Notes: a model not told the origin generated them from the sequence alone. A stretch of DNA of 33,460 nucleotides from Candidatus Iainarchaeum sp. (GCA_012799645.1 JAAZKV010000011.1:1-33460); one strand, 5' to 3'. Shown: positions 24,109 to 32,809, numbered from the stretch's first letter. Program-made: numbers and translations.

Positions 24109-26976
24109 ATGTCAAGATTTGAAATTGAAAAAAAGATTTCCGATTTCTGGGAAGAAAATAAGTGTTTTGAAAAATCTGTTTCAATGCGTCCAGTGGATAA
24201 ACAGTATGTTTTCTATGATGGTCCGCCTTTTGCTACAGGAGTTCCTCATTATGGACACATTTTGGGTTTAACTAGTAAGGATGTTTTTCCAAGGTATTGG
24301 ACAATGAAAGGGTATAGAGTTGAAAGAAGGTGGGGTTGGGATTGTCACGGTCTCCCAATAGAAAATATTGCTGAAAGAGAATTAGGAATTAAAGATAAAA
24401 AAGAAATTGAAACAATGGGTGTTGATAAGTTTAACGAGTTTTGTAGATCAAAAGTTTTCTTTTTTGAAAAAGAGTGGAAAAAAACTGTTAGATCAATGGG
24501 TAAGTGGATTGAGTTTGATAATTCTTACAAAACAATGGATAACACGTATATGGAATCAGTTTGGAATATTTTCAAAACACTTTATGATAAAAACTATATT
24601 TATGAAGGAAAAAAAATTTTGATGTATTGTCCTCATTGCCAAACTCCTCTCGCAAATTCAGAAATTGCGATGGATAATAGTTACAGAGATGTGACAGAAA
24701 AAACAGCAACAGTTGCTTTTGAAGTAAAAGGAAAAGAAAACGAATACATTTTAGCTTGGACAACCACTCCTTGGACTTTGATAGGAAATGTGGCTCTTGC
24801 AATAAACCCAGAACTTGATTATGCAAAAATTAATGTGTTTGGGAAAAAATTTATTTTAGCAAAAGAATTAGTAGAAAATTTTTTCAAACAATATGAACTA
24901 ATTGAAGAATTCAAGGGAAGTAAAATTTTGGGGTTAGAGTATGTTCCACTTTATGAAATGAATTTGAACGGAAAAAAAGGACATTATGTAATTGATGGTG
25001 GAAAAGAAGTAACAGCAGTGGATGGAACAGGAATAGTTCACATGGCAATTTACGGGGAATTTGATTATCAAATGATTAGAAAATATGATTTGCCAATAGT
25101 TCAACACATTGGAAAGGACGGGACACTAATTGAAGGGCCAAAGAATTGGATAGGGAAATGGTTCAAAAAAGTTGATGATGATGTTTTAGGTGATTTACAA
25201 GATAGAGGAATTTTGATTGAAGAAAAAAGTTACACTCACTCTTATCCATTTTGTTATAGGTGTGAAACTCCTCTAATTTACAATGCAGTGGATTCTTGGT
25301 TTGTGGATATAACAAAAATAAAGCCACAATTAATGAAAGCAGCAGAAACAATTAATTGGTATCCCGAAAATATTAAAGAAGGAAGATTCAAATATATTTT
25401 AGAAACAGCTCCTGATTGGAGTATTTCAAGAAACAGATTTTGGGCAACTGCTATTCCTGTGTGGAAATGTGATAAGTGTGGAGAAATAAAAGTTGTTGGG
25501 AGTGTTGCTGAATTAAAACAAAACGCTGTTGAAAAACTTGAAGGGGAAGTTGATTTACACAAACACGTGGTTGACAAAATTCATTTGAAGTGTTCTTGCG
25601 GAGAAGTAATGAATAGAATTCCTGAAGTTCTTGATTGTTGGTTTGAATCAGGAAGTATGCCTTATGCAGCAAAGCACTATCCTTTTGAAAACCAAGAGTG
25701 GTTCAAAACAAATTTTCCTGCAGATTTTATATCAGAGTATATTGCACAAGTTAGAGCATGGTTTTACTACATGCACGTATTATCAACTTTATTATTTGGA
25801 AAAGCCCCTTTCAAAAATGTTGTAGTGTCAGGAACAATTCTTGCAAGTGATGGAACAAAAATGTCAAAATCAAAAGGAAACTTTCCTGATCCTGAAAAAA
25901 TATTTGAAACTTACGGAGCGGATTCTTTAAGATTATACTTAATGGCTTCCGCACTAATGAGAGCAGAGGATTTGAACTTCTTTGAAGAAAATGTAAAAGA
26001 AATGCACAGAAAAGTAGTGATGATTCTTGCTAATGTAAAAAACTTTTACGAATTATTCTCCGCAACAGAAATTGATCCAAATAATGATTCTTCAACAAAT
26101 ATTTTGGACAAATGGATGATTAGTAAAACAAACAATTTAGTAAAAAACGCCACAAAATATTATGATGATTATAATACAATAAATTTGTGTTCTGAAATAA
26201 TAACTTTTGTTGATGATTTATCCACCTGGTTTGTTAGAAGAAGCAGGGATAGATTCAAGAGTGATGATGTTAAAGAAAAAAACCAAGCAATCACTACACT
26301 CGCATTCACTTTAACTAATTTATCAAAAGTAATGGCGCCAATTGCTCCCTTCATTTCTGAAGAAGTGTACCAATCTTTGAAAAAATCTTGCAACGGTTTA
26401 AAAGAATCAGTGCATTTGGATGATTGGCCATTATTTAATGAAAAATTAATTGATAATGATTTAGAAAAAACAATGCTTGTTGTTAGAGAGGTTTGTAGTA
26501 AAGCGCTTGATGAGAGAAAAAAAGCAAACATTCCAATTAGACAAGCACTCGGAAAATTATCTTTCAGTGGAGCAAAAATAAATTTGGCAAACGAATTATT
26601 GGATTTAATAAAAGATGAATTAAATGTTAAAGAAGTAATTCAAGGAGAATTATCAGATAAAGATAATTTGGAATTAGTGGTGACACTTGACACAACAATT
26701 ACTCCTGAATTATTAAGAGAAGGAATTTCAAGAGAACTAATTAGAAAAATAAACGATTATAGAAAAGAACTAAAATTAACAATAAAAAATAAAATAAATT
26801 TAATAATTGAAACAAATGATGATACAATAAAACAAAGTGTTAATGAATTTTCTTCTGAAATAAAAAAATCCGTGCAAGCAATAGAAATTGTTCAAAACAC
26901 TTGCACTAGTGATAAAGCAAAAGAAGTTGAACTAAACAAAGCAAAAATAAAACTACAAATAAATTTAGTTGAATAA
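24109..26976 (+). CDS. ileS: Isoleucyl-tRNA synthetase
   Basis: 955 residues from the ATG at 24109; TTG at 24091 or GTG at 24100 would add a few residues and align less well. Class I synthetase: signature HYGH in PPFATGVPHYGHILG at about 41-55 (HIGH motif), the editing domain with TTPWTLIGNVALAINP at about 220-235, the Cys cluster CDKCGE / CSCGE at about 455-505 that suggests zinc binding, WFESGSMPYA in the active site, and KMSKS at 584-588. A tRNA-binding anticodon domain follows from about 640. It charges tRNA-Ile and edits valine. The tRNA-Ile(UAU) gene lies just upstream. It is shorter than many archaeal IleRS (over 1000 residues). Ile codons shift from mostly ATT to mostly ATA towards the end. 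Confidence 0.96.
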   Translation: MSRFEIEKKISDFWEENKCFEKSVSMRPVDKQYVFYDGPPFATGVPHYGHILGLTSKDVFPRYWTMKGYRVERRWGWDCHGLPIENIAERELGIKDKKEIETMGVDKFNEFCRSKVFFFEKEWKKTVRSMGKWIEFDNSYKTMDNTYMESVWNIFKTLYDKNYIYEGKKILMYCPHCQTPLANSEIAMDNSYRDVTEKTATVAFEVKGKENEYILAWTTTPWTLIGNVALAINPELDYAKINVFGKKFILAKELVENFFKQYELIEEFKGSKILGLEYVPLYEMNLNGKKGHYVIDGGKEVTAVDGTGIVHMAIYGEFDYQMIRKYDLPIVQHIGKDGTLIEGPKNWIGKWFKKVDDDVLGDLQDRGILIEEKSYTHSYPFCYRCETPLIYNAVDSWFVDITKIKPQLMKAAETINWYPENIKEGRFKYILETAPDWSISRNRFWATAIPVWKCDKCGEIKVVGSVAELKQNAVEKLEGEVDLHKHVVDKIHLKCSCGEVMNRIPEVLDCWFESGSMPYAAKHYPFENQEWFKTNFPADFISEYIAQVRAWFYYMHVLSTLLFGKAPFKNVVVSGTILASDGTKMSKSKGNFPDPEKIFETYGADSLRLYLMASALMRAEDLNFFEENVKEMHRKVVMILANVKNFYELFSATEIDPNNDSSTNILDKWMISKTNNLVKNATKYYDDYNTINLCSEIITFVDDLSTWFVRRSRDRFKSDDVKEKNQAITTLAFTLTNLSKVMAPIAPFISEEVYQSLKKSCNGLKESVHLDDWPLFNEKLIDNDLEKTMLVVREVCSKALDERKKANIPIRQALGKLSFSGAKINLANELLDLIKDELNVKEVIQGELSDKDNLELVVTLDTTITPELLREGISRELIRKINDYRKELKLTIKNKINLIIETNDDTIKQSVNEFSSEIKKSVQAIEIVQNTCTSDKAKEVELNKAKIKLQINLVE

Positions 26977-27111
26977 TTGTTTTGTTGAATAGTTGTTTTA
27001 TTGATTAATTATTTTTGCGGAACAATTTTGTTGATTAGTTTAGATAATTAGTTCAATTGATCAATTATTAATTATTTTTGTTTTTCTTCGTTTAGTTTTT
27101 TTTGAATTGTT

Positions 27112-27282
27112 TTACATCATCATTTGTAAAACAATCATTCCTACTACAATAATTATTATTGTTGCCATTACAAAGTAAGGGTTTAGTTGTGGACTTTTTG
27201 TATTCGCATCAAAAAATCTCATTATTCCTATTGCAGAACTTGGACCTGTTCCTGTGGATTTATTTTTAATGAATTTAACCAT
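27112..27282 (-). CDS. Sec61-beta (SecG-type) preprotein translocase subunit
   Basis: A 56-residue protein read on the minus strand. It starts MVKFIKNKSTGTGPSSAIGI, has the conserved RFFDAN segment at about 22-27, and ends in one hydrophobic helix (about 37-54, ATIIIIVVGMIVLQ). This matches archaeal Sec61-beta: a short Gly/Ser-rich head, the [IL]-x-RFF motif and a single C-terminal membrane helix. The subunit associates with SecYE in the membrane. A TATA element at 27302-27313 is placed for an almost leaderless transcript, and TAGGTGAAG before the ATG could also act as a ribosome-binding site. Convergent with ileS. Confidence 0.88.
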   Translation of the reverse strand: MVKFIKNKSTGTGPSSAIGIMRFFDANTKSPQLNPYFVMATIIIIVVGMIVLQMMM

Positions 27283-27301
27283 TTTTTCTTCACCTATTAA
27301 C

Positions 27302-27313
27302 TTTTATATATCT
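27302..27313 (-). promoter_or_regulatory. TATA box of the Sec61-beta gene
   Basis: On the minus strand GATATATAAAAG lies about 20-30 bp before the ATG at 27282, so transcription would begin at or near the start codon. Confidence 0.6.
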
Positions 27314-27449
27314 TAATTTACATATTTTATTATAACATTATTATTACTAATATTATGTAATAATTAATTTGGGGTTGTTTTAAAAAAGTAGTGTTTTTTG
27401 ATAATTTTTTTTGAGAGTTTTTTTGGTTGGTTTTTAGTGGTTGATTTTT

Positions 27450-28379
27450 ATGAATACTGAACAATTAGATCTTGTTTTCAAATTTCTCGGAGTAGTAGTG
27501 TTGGTTTTGGTTATTCTTTTTGTAGCCACTTGGGGTGGATTAATTAAGTGTGGTAGTATTCCGTATTTTTGTGATTTGTATGATTTGGTTCTTGGCTCTC
27601 CAAGAGTTGCGATTGTTTTTGGGGATAGTGGGCTTGGGAATCCAGAAAAATTAAGAGAATTATTGCTTAGTCCTGATACTGTTAATGCACAATCAGTGGA
27701 TTTAGTTCATATTGATAGAGTTTCTCAAGGTAATTTAAAAAATTATAAATTAGTTATTGTAGAAAAAGCAAGAGTGTTGTCATTTGATCAAATGAAAATG
27801 TTTGTGGATTATGTTAGTGGGGGAGGACGTCTTGTATGGATTGGTGATGCTGGGGTAGAAACAATAGAAGATGAACAAAAAAACTATAATGATGTTAACG
27901 AACTAAAAGGGTTAGTGACAAACCCTTGGGTTAGAATTAAAGAAACAGTTGGTGAATACGAACCACTTTATTTTGATGAATTTTTAGGATTAAGATACAT
28001 AAGTAATTTTTGTGAAGAAAAACCTTGCAACACAAATCCTTTTTCAGTGGGTGCGATAAAAACAGAGCCCACAGGAAACCACACTTTAATTTATGGATTA
28101 AGTCCAATTTTGGGTTTAAAAGTTGCAAAGGATAGAGATTTTGCAATAGTTAAACAATTCCCAAATTCTTCAAATAGTAATATAGTATTAACACTTGATT
28201 TTGGTGGAAGTCTTATTGGTGAATCAGGAAATCTTGGAAAAAGTTTTCCTTTAATTGTTTCTTCAGGGGTTGGGGAAAGAGTAGCATACTATGCATATCC
28301 CCCAGAATATTATGTAATGGATAACAATTATTACAATCTAATAACAAGAATGTATTACGGAATGCTTGGAAGAAATTAG
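27450..28379 (+). CDS. Membrane-anchored GATase-like protein
   Basis: 309 residues from the ATG at 27450; a TTG at 27441 adds three. One hydrophobic helix (about 10-30) is followed by an alpha/beta domain with SPRVAIVFGDSG, LKNYKLVIVEKARVLSFDQMKMFVDYVSGGGRLVWIGDAG at about 105-145 and later AYYAYPPEYY. The strand-helix order and GGGRLVWIG turn resemble class I glutamine-amidotransferase-like domains (DUF4350 or ThuA-type). I do not see a clear catalytic Cys-His-Glu triad. Four Cys at about 35, 42, 198 and 203 could form disulfides outside the cell. The protein at 29137 has the same layout and is likely a paralogue. Confidence 0.75.
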   Translation: MNTEQLDLVFKFLGVVVLVLVILFVATWGGLIKCGSIPYFCDLYDLVLGSPRVAIVFGDSGLGNPEKLRELLLSPDTVNAQSVDLVHIDRVSQGNLKNYKLVIVEKARVLSFDQMKMFVDYVSGGGRLVWIGDAGVETIEDEQKNYNDVNELKGLVTNPWVRIKETVGEYEPLYFDEFLGLRYISNFCEEKPCNTNPFSVGAIKTEPTGNHTLIYGLSPILGLKVAKDRDFAIVKQFPNSSNSNIVLTLDFGGSLIGESGNLGKSFPLIVSSGVGERVAYYAYPPEYYVMDNNYYNLITRMYYGMLGRN

Positions 28380-28600
28380 ACAAATTTATTAAAAACAATT
28401 AACAAAATTTGTAAAAATAAAATTGTCAAACTTCAAATTAATCAAATTAATGAAAAATTAATAAATTAAAATAAATTATTAAAAATAAATTACTAAAAAT
28501 AATTTATTAAAATAAAAATAATTATTAAAAGTAAATTTATAAAAAATTAATAAATAAAATAAAAATAATTATAAAAGTAAATTAATCCAAATAACAAATT
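28380..28600. repeat. AT-only degenerate repeats
   Basis: About 220 bp of A/T sequence with recurring AAAAATAAATTATTA and AAAATAAAAATAATT units. No hairpin, promoter or coding signal stands out. Confidence 0.6.
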
Positions 28601-28601
28601 A

Positions 28602-28952
28602 TTGAAAATAAAATTAGTACTATTGAAAATAAAATCAATATTGATTTCTTTATTAATAAAATTTATTTTCTTAAGATTTTATTTTGTTTGGGTGGAGTGG
28701 TTTGGTTTGAGTAAAGATATTAGTGTTTTAACTTTGTTTTGGTTTAGTATTTTGACTTTTATATTGGTTGTTGGTATTTTTCTTTATTTTTTGATTCCAT
28801 ATTTTGTGATTGGGTTAATAATATACATTGGGTACAAGAAAATAAAAAAAATATTAGAAGAGAGAAGAGACAAAAAAGAAGAAATAAATAAAAAAGGGAA
28901 TGGGGTTATAAAAAAGAAAAAAAAGAAAAAAACTAAACAAAAAAAGAAATAA
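28602..28952 (+). CDS. Possible small membrane protein with poly-lysine tail
   Basis: An open frame of up to 116 residues without any ATG start; TTG at 28602 or 28623 would have to be used. Two hydrophobic segments (about 12-35 and 44-76) are followed by a basic tail rich in Lys (KKKKKKKTKQKKK). Membrane segments in sensible order and a C-rich-free composition favour a gene; the lack of a normal start, of a ribosome-binding site and of any known motif speak against it. It lies between two paralogous GATase-like genes on the same strand. Confidence 0.4.
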   Translation: MKIKLVLLKIKSILISLLIKFIFLRFYFVWVEWFGLSKDISVLTLFWFSILTFILVVGIFLYFLIPYFVIGLIIYIGYKKIKKILEERRDKKEEINKKGNGVIKKKKKKKTKQKKK

Positions 28953-29064
28953 AACAAAAAAAGAACAAAAAATAATTCGTTTTTTTTATTTTTTTATTAA
29001 AAAGGTTTATTAACTCTAAAATTGTATGTTTTTGTAGTTTTTTGTTTTTAGGGGGTTAAGCGAA

Positions 29065-29121
29065 ATGATTAAAAACTCCGAGAAACAAGATTTTATTAAC
29101 CGCTTAATTCGGTTAAGTTAA
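29065..29121 (+). CDS. Possible 18-codon leader ORF
   Basis: ATG at 29065 to TAA at 29121 encodes MIKNSEKQDFINRLIRLS. GGGGGTT lies 8 nt before it. TTAAGCG at 29056-29062 is complementary to CGCTTAA at 29101-29107, and CTTAA/TTAAG at 29103-29117 forms an alternative hairpin. It ends 15 nt before the ATG of the GATase-like gene. A leader-peptide or attenuator role is possible but the ORF could be chance. Confidence 0.35.
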   Translation: MIKNSEKQDFINRLIRLS

Positions 29122-29136
29122 AAAGAGGGTGAATTG

Positions 29137-29985
29137 ATGTATCCAGATGATGGTGGAGCCGATGTTGTAGCACCTATGGGTGGGGCAGTTAGGCGATTTA
29201 ATTTAGAAGGGCTAGTGCCTTTGATTCTTTTAGTAATCATTGGTATTGCTTCTTTGAATTATTTTGGAGTAATAGATGTTCCTCTTTTACCAAAAGGAAG
29301 TTCCCATATGCAAGTGCTTTTTATTGGGAATCCTTCTCCAGGTGAAAGAACAGTTTTAGACAATTTGTCATATATGTTAAATTATAGAATTAGAGACGCT
29401 GCAACTTTTGGTAATGCGGCTTCAGAAGAATTACACCAATATGATATAGTAATATTGGATCAAAGTACTACTGATAAAAGTGTAACAGTTGCTTTAGGTC
29501 AAGCTATCCAAAACTATGTTAATAAAGGTGGAAAATTAATTGTAGTGTTAAATTCAGGAATTTACCAAAATGTTGGTTTAATGGGTTTAACCGCTACTGA
29601 TGTTATTGGTTGGAAAGCAACTTTTGGTGACATAATGCCACAAGATTGTGTGCTTGGTCCTGATATGGTTCCTACTTGTCATCCAAGTAGAAATTTAACA
29701 ATGGTTGGAAGAATATATAGACAAGATTATGACCATCCAATAATGGCAGGAGTAGAATTAACTCCTCCAGCAACAGAACCACCATATTCATTAACTACAC
29801 TAGCTATCCAAGCTGATGCTGGGTCAAAACAAATTGCGTACATAAAAGCAGAGAATATTCCACAAACATATCCAGCAATAATTGAAAAGAAAAAATTTGG
29901 ATTGGGTGGAACAGTAGTATATTTCAACTATGATCCTGGTAAAACTCCAGGGGTATTAGTGAATACAATAAAGTATTTGAAATAA
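29137..29985 (+). CDS. Membrane-anchored GATase-like protein, second copy
   Basis: 282 residues from the ATG at 29137 with GAGGGTGA just upstream. A short Gly/Asp-rich head with RR at about 19-20, a membrane helix at about 27-45, then an alpha/beta domain: MQVLFIGNPSPGERTVLDNLSYMLNY, YDIVILDQS at about 102-110, VNKGGKLIVVLNSGIY at about 128-143. This order matches the gene at 27450. Two Cys (about 171 and 180) are in a predicted extracellular loop. GATase-like or DUF4350-type fold is likely, with no catalytic triad seen, so a sensing or structural role is as likely as an enzyme. A leader with a possible small ORF precedes it and a strong terminator follows. Confidence 0.75.
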   Translation: MYPDDGGADVVAPMGGAVRRFNLEGLVPLILLVIIGIASLNYFGVIDVPLLPKGSSHMQVLFIGNPSPGERTVLDNLSYMLNYRIRDAATFGNAASEELHQYDIVILDQSTTDKSVTVALGQAIQNYVNKGGKLIVVLNSGIYQNVGLMGLTATDVIGWKATFGDIMPQDCVLGPDMVPTCHPSRNLTMVGRIYRQDYDHPIMAGVELTPPATEPPYSLTTLAIQADAGSKQIAYIKAENIPQTYPAIIEKKKFGLGGTVVYFNYDPGKTPGVLVNTIKYLK

Positions 29986-29998
29986 ATAGATAATTAAA

Positions 29999-30035
29999 AA
30001 GCAAAGGACACCCTCCCTTTGCTTCTCTTTTTTTT
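29999..30035 (+). terminator. Hairpin terminator after the second GATase-like gene
   Basis: AAGCAAAGG pairs perfectly with CCTTTGCTT across an 8-nt loop and is followed by CTCTTTTTTTT. This is the most typical intrinsic-style terminator in the window. The 240 bp after it, up to the Alba gene, are T-rich with no gene. Confidence 0.8.
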
Positions 30036-30271
30036 AATTTTTTGTTTTTTGTTTTACTATTTGGTTTCTATTTGGTTTTTTGTTTTTTACTTTTCTTGTT
30101 TTTTTTGTCCGATTTGTTTTCAATTTTTTTGTTTTAATTATTTTATTCTCTTTTTTTAATTCTATTTTTTTAGTGTTTTTTTTATTCAATTTTTGTTTTT
30201 TATTTTTTCAATAATTGGGTTTTTAAAGTTTTTTAAGTTTGTTTTAGTAAATAATTTCGGAGGAATTCAGT

Positions 30272-30613
30272 ATGGCAGAAAAGAAAGAAGCAAAAGAAAC
30301 CAAAGAGACAAAAGCAACAAAAGGTGAAGCAAAAGCACAAGAAGAGCTTGGTGGAAACTATGTTTTCATTGGGAAAAAAGGAGCAATGGCTTATGTATTA
30401 GCAGTTGTTACTCAATTTGGTGCTGGAGCAAAAGAAGTAATAGTTAAAGCAAGAGGAAAATCAATTTCTCACGCTGTTGATGTTGCAGAAATTGTTAAAA
30501 ACAAGTCTCCTGAAGTTTCTATAAAATCAATAAGTACTTCAACAGAAGAGGTTGTAACAATGGATGGACGACCACTAAAAGTTTCAGCAATAGAAATTGT
30601 TTTGAAGAAATAA
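30272..30613 (+). CDS. alba: Alba chromatin protein with charged N-terminal tail
   Basis: 113 residues. The Alba core spans about 29-113: [46 protein letters not shown], the flexible loop [15 protein letters not shown] and SAIEIVLKK. Alba dimers bind DNA and RNA and help organise archaeal chromatin. The Lys in the IGKKG segment is the usual nucleic-acid contact and target of acetylation. A tail of about 26 residues rich in Lys/Glu/Ala/Thr precedes the core; typical Alba proteins have only a few residues there. A perfect GGAGG site lies 8 nt before the ATG, suggesting strong expression. A hairpin terminator follows. Confidence 0.95.
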   Translation: MAEKKEAKETKETKATKGEAKAQEELGGNYVFIGKKGAMAYVLAVVTQFGAGAKEVIVKARGKSISHAVDVAEIVKNKSPEVSIKSISTSTEEVVTMDGRPLKVSAIEIVLKK

Positions 30614-30644
30614 ATTTAGTTGTGAACAAGTTTTTAATTAAAAG

Positions 30645-30677
30645 CAAGAGAGAAAAAATATTCTCTCTTGACTAATT
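30645..30677 (+). terminator. Hairpin terminator between Alba and RuBisCO
   Basis: CAAGAGAGAA pairs perfectly with TTCTCTCTTG across a 6-nt loop and is followed by ACTAATTTTTTT. It lies 31 bp after the Alba stop and separates two convergent genes. Confidence 0.78.
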
Positions 30678-30754
30678 TTTTTAATAGTGTTTTAATATTT
30701 TATTTTAGTATTTTTTTGTTTGTTATTGTTTCATTTTTTTTAATTTCATTTTTT

Positions 30755-32278
30755 TTATTTTTTCTTTTTTGAAAAGAATTTTATTGCTTCTGCTAGTTCT
30801 TTATGGGTTTTTGCATATTTTTCTATTGGTATTTTTTTTGTGTATGCTTCGCAGGCTTGTACAAGTGCGCGTGCTCCTGCGGTTGTTCCTTTTGGGTGTG
30901 CGTGGCATCCTGCTCCCATTGTGGTAATAAAATCAGTGTTTTCCATTACATCAATGAATGGTTTTAGTAGGGTTGGGTTTAGTCCTCCTGAAATTATTGG
31001 ACAACACTTTTTCATTCCTCTCCATTCATCATCTTCAAGTATTGATTGTTGTGAGCGATCAGTGTTTATCATTTTGATTGCGTCCTTATCCATTATTGGT
31101 ATTTTTGACCAATTTTGTTCAAAGAAGTGTCCTTTTGCTTGTACTCTTGAAATATTTTGTGCGGCAGTAATATCTTCTTCTGGTGTTCCGCTCATTTTTC
31201 CTACTCCTGCTGTTCCTGTGTGTACTCCGCTTGCTCCTGCAAGTCTAGCAAATTTTGATAGTACTAGTACTGAGTATCCAATTGGGTTTTCTTTTCTAGT
31301 GAACGCTCCGTGTCCTGCTCTGTGAAAGTGAATAAACACATCAGGGTATTTTCTTCGTAGTGTTTGCACTGCCATCCACCCTGCTGTGATTCCATCAATT
31401 AAAAACGCGTAACTTCCTTTTTCAAATCCTGCGCTACGAATCATTTCACACCTTTGAATCATTGTATCATAATCCGGTGCGGATACATTGAATGAGTGAA
31501 TTTTTTTTTGTCCCGTTTCTTTCACTGCTTTATCCATTGCTTTTTTTACGTGCTCTACCATTTTTTCGTATGGACAAAAATCTTGGTTTGCTTGTGGCTC
31601 ATCATTTTTAACAAAATCTCCTCCTCCAACCCAAAAGTCATAGCACACTTCGGCATACTCCGAGCTTGTTAAACCCATTTTTGGTTTTATTATTGTTCCA
31701 AGAATTGGTCGATTGTACACTCCTAAATATTTTCTCATATCATCAATAGTATAACTTGGACCATCGTATTGTTCTAGCATTGCTGGGGGGAACCAAACAT
31801 CAAGTAATTTTAGTGCAATAATTTCTTTCATGCCGAGAGTGTTTCCCACAATGTAGGTTAAAATATTTTGCACATTTCCTATTCTATCGAACAATCTTGT
31901 TGGGTATGCAATCCAAACAAGATTTTTTTTCAAATCAATTTTGTACACGAGTGCGTTTAGTTTTTTAGAAAAAGGGGTTTCTGTTAGTACAGGAAAGTTT
32001 GTTCCTGTTGATGATTCCGCACTAACTTCAGCACTTGCTTGTAAAAAGTTTAAATTTTTTCCAGGAATTAAATGAAACACACAAAGCATGTATTCTCCAT
32101 TTTGTGGATCTTTCAAATCCAAATTAACATATGCTAATTGGTGCGAATTAAGTGTGCGAACAAGTTTATTTGCACTATTCATAGTTTGTTTGTTTGTTTT
32201 ATTTTTTTTACTAACTGGTTTCTTTTTTTTAATATTTTTTGATTTAATTTTCACGCTTTTTGATTTATTTTTATTCAT
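30755..32278 (-). CDS. rbcL: RuBisCO large subunit, probably form II/III
   Basis: 507 residues. Catalytic landmarks are GTIIKPK (K198 and K200), GGGDFVKNDEP with the carbamylated K224 and metal ligands D226 and E227, FHRAGHGAFTR with H319, GVHTGT with H353, K361 in GVGKMSG, and IISGG at 428-432. The GHGA variant after the active-site His and the inserted segment at about 365-415 fit form II/III rather than form III (which has HAA-type). In archaea such enzymes work in the AMP pathway, converting ribulose-1,5-bisphosphate and CO2 to 3-phosphoglycerate; the partner genes are not in this window. Residues 1-32 are a Lys-rich tail absent from typical RuBisCO. GGTGGTGGAAG precedes the ATG and supports this start. 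It has a long repeat-filled leader. Confidence 0.95.
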   Translation of the reverse strand: MNKNKSKSVKIKSKNIKKKKPVSKKNKTNKQTMNSANKLVRTLNSHQLAYVNLDLKDPQNGEYMLCVFHLIPGKNLNFLQASAEVSAESSTGTNFPVLTETPFSKKLNALVYKIDLKKNLVWIAYPTRLFDRIGNVQNILTYIVGNTLGMKEIIALKLLDVWFPPAMLEQYDGPSYTIDDMRKYLGVYNRPILGTIIKPKMGLTSSEYAEVCYDFWVGGGDFVKNDEPQANQDFCPYEKMVEHVKKAMDKAVKETGQKKIHSFNVSAPDYDTMIQRCEMIRSAGFEKGSYAFLIDGITAGWMAVQTLRRKYPDVFIHFHRAGHGAFTRKENPIGYSVLVLSKFARLAGASGVHTGTAGVGKMSGTPEEDITAAQNISRVQAKGHFFEQNWSKIPIMDKDAIKMINTDRSQQSILEDDEWRGMKKCCPIISGGLNPTLLKPFIDVMENTDFITTMGAGCHAHPKGTTAGARALVQACEAYTKKIPIEKYAKTHKELAEAIKFFSKKKK

Positions 32279-32456
32279 ACTTCCACCACCAACAAAAAAA
32301 CTTCACTCTAAAAATAATTTATCTCAAAAATATTCTACTCAAAAAATATTTTACTCCAAAAATGCTCCTCTCAAAAAATGCTTAATCCCAAAATGCTTTG
32401 TTCCAAAATACTTTATTTCAAAAATATGTTTCTCTAAATTTAGTATCTTTTTTTTC

Positions 32457-32465
32457 TATATAAAT
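32457..32465 (-). promoter_or_regulatory. TATA box of the RuBisCO gene
   Basis: On the minus strand TTTATATAG lies about 180 bp before the ATG at 32278. Transcription would start near 32432 and give a leader of about 150 nt, unusually long for this window. Confidence 0.55.
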
Positions 32466-32799
32466 CTATCTTACTCGTAAAAAAATGTTGAGAAAATATT
32501 AATAAAGGAGAAATGCTATTTAGTAATGTTAGTGGTTGGTAATAATTAATTTAATGATTAATTTAATGATTAATTTAATGATTAATTTGGTTAATGTTGA
32601 TTAATTTGAGTAATGGTTTGGGAGTAGTTGATTTATTTAGTGTTAGTTAATTTTGGGAGTGTTATTTTAAATAGGAGTAGTTCGTTTAGTGTTTAATTAG
32701 GTTAATTTTGGGTTAAATTTGACATATTTTGGGGATTATAGCGGGTTTGGATTTTTAATTTTTTGAATAAAAGTGGTTTTCTTTTATTAAGTAGAAACC

Positions 32800-32808
32800 T
32801 TTATATAT
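32800..32808 (+). promoter_or_regulatory. TATA box of the leaderless regulator at 32833
   Basis: TTTATATAT is centred about 29 bp before the ATG, so the transcript should start at or next to the start codon. Confidence 0.7.
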
Positions 32809-32809
32809 G

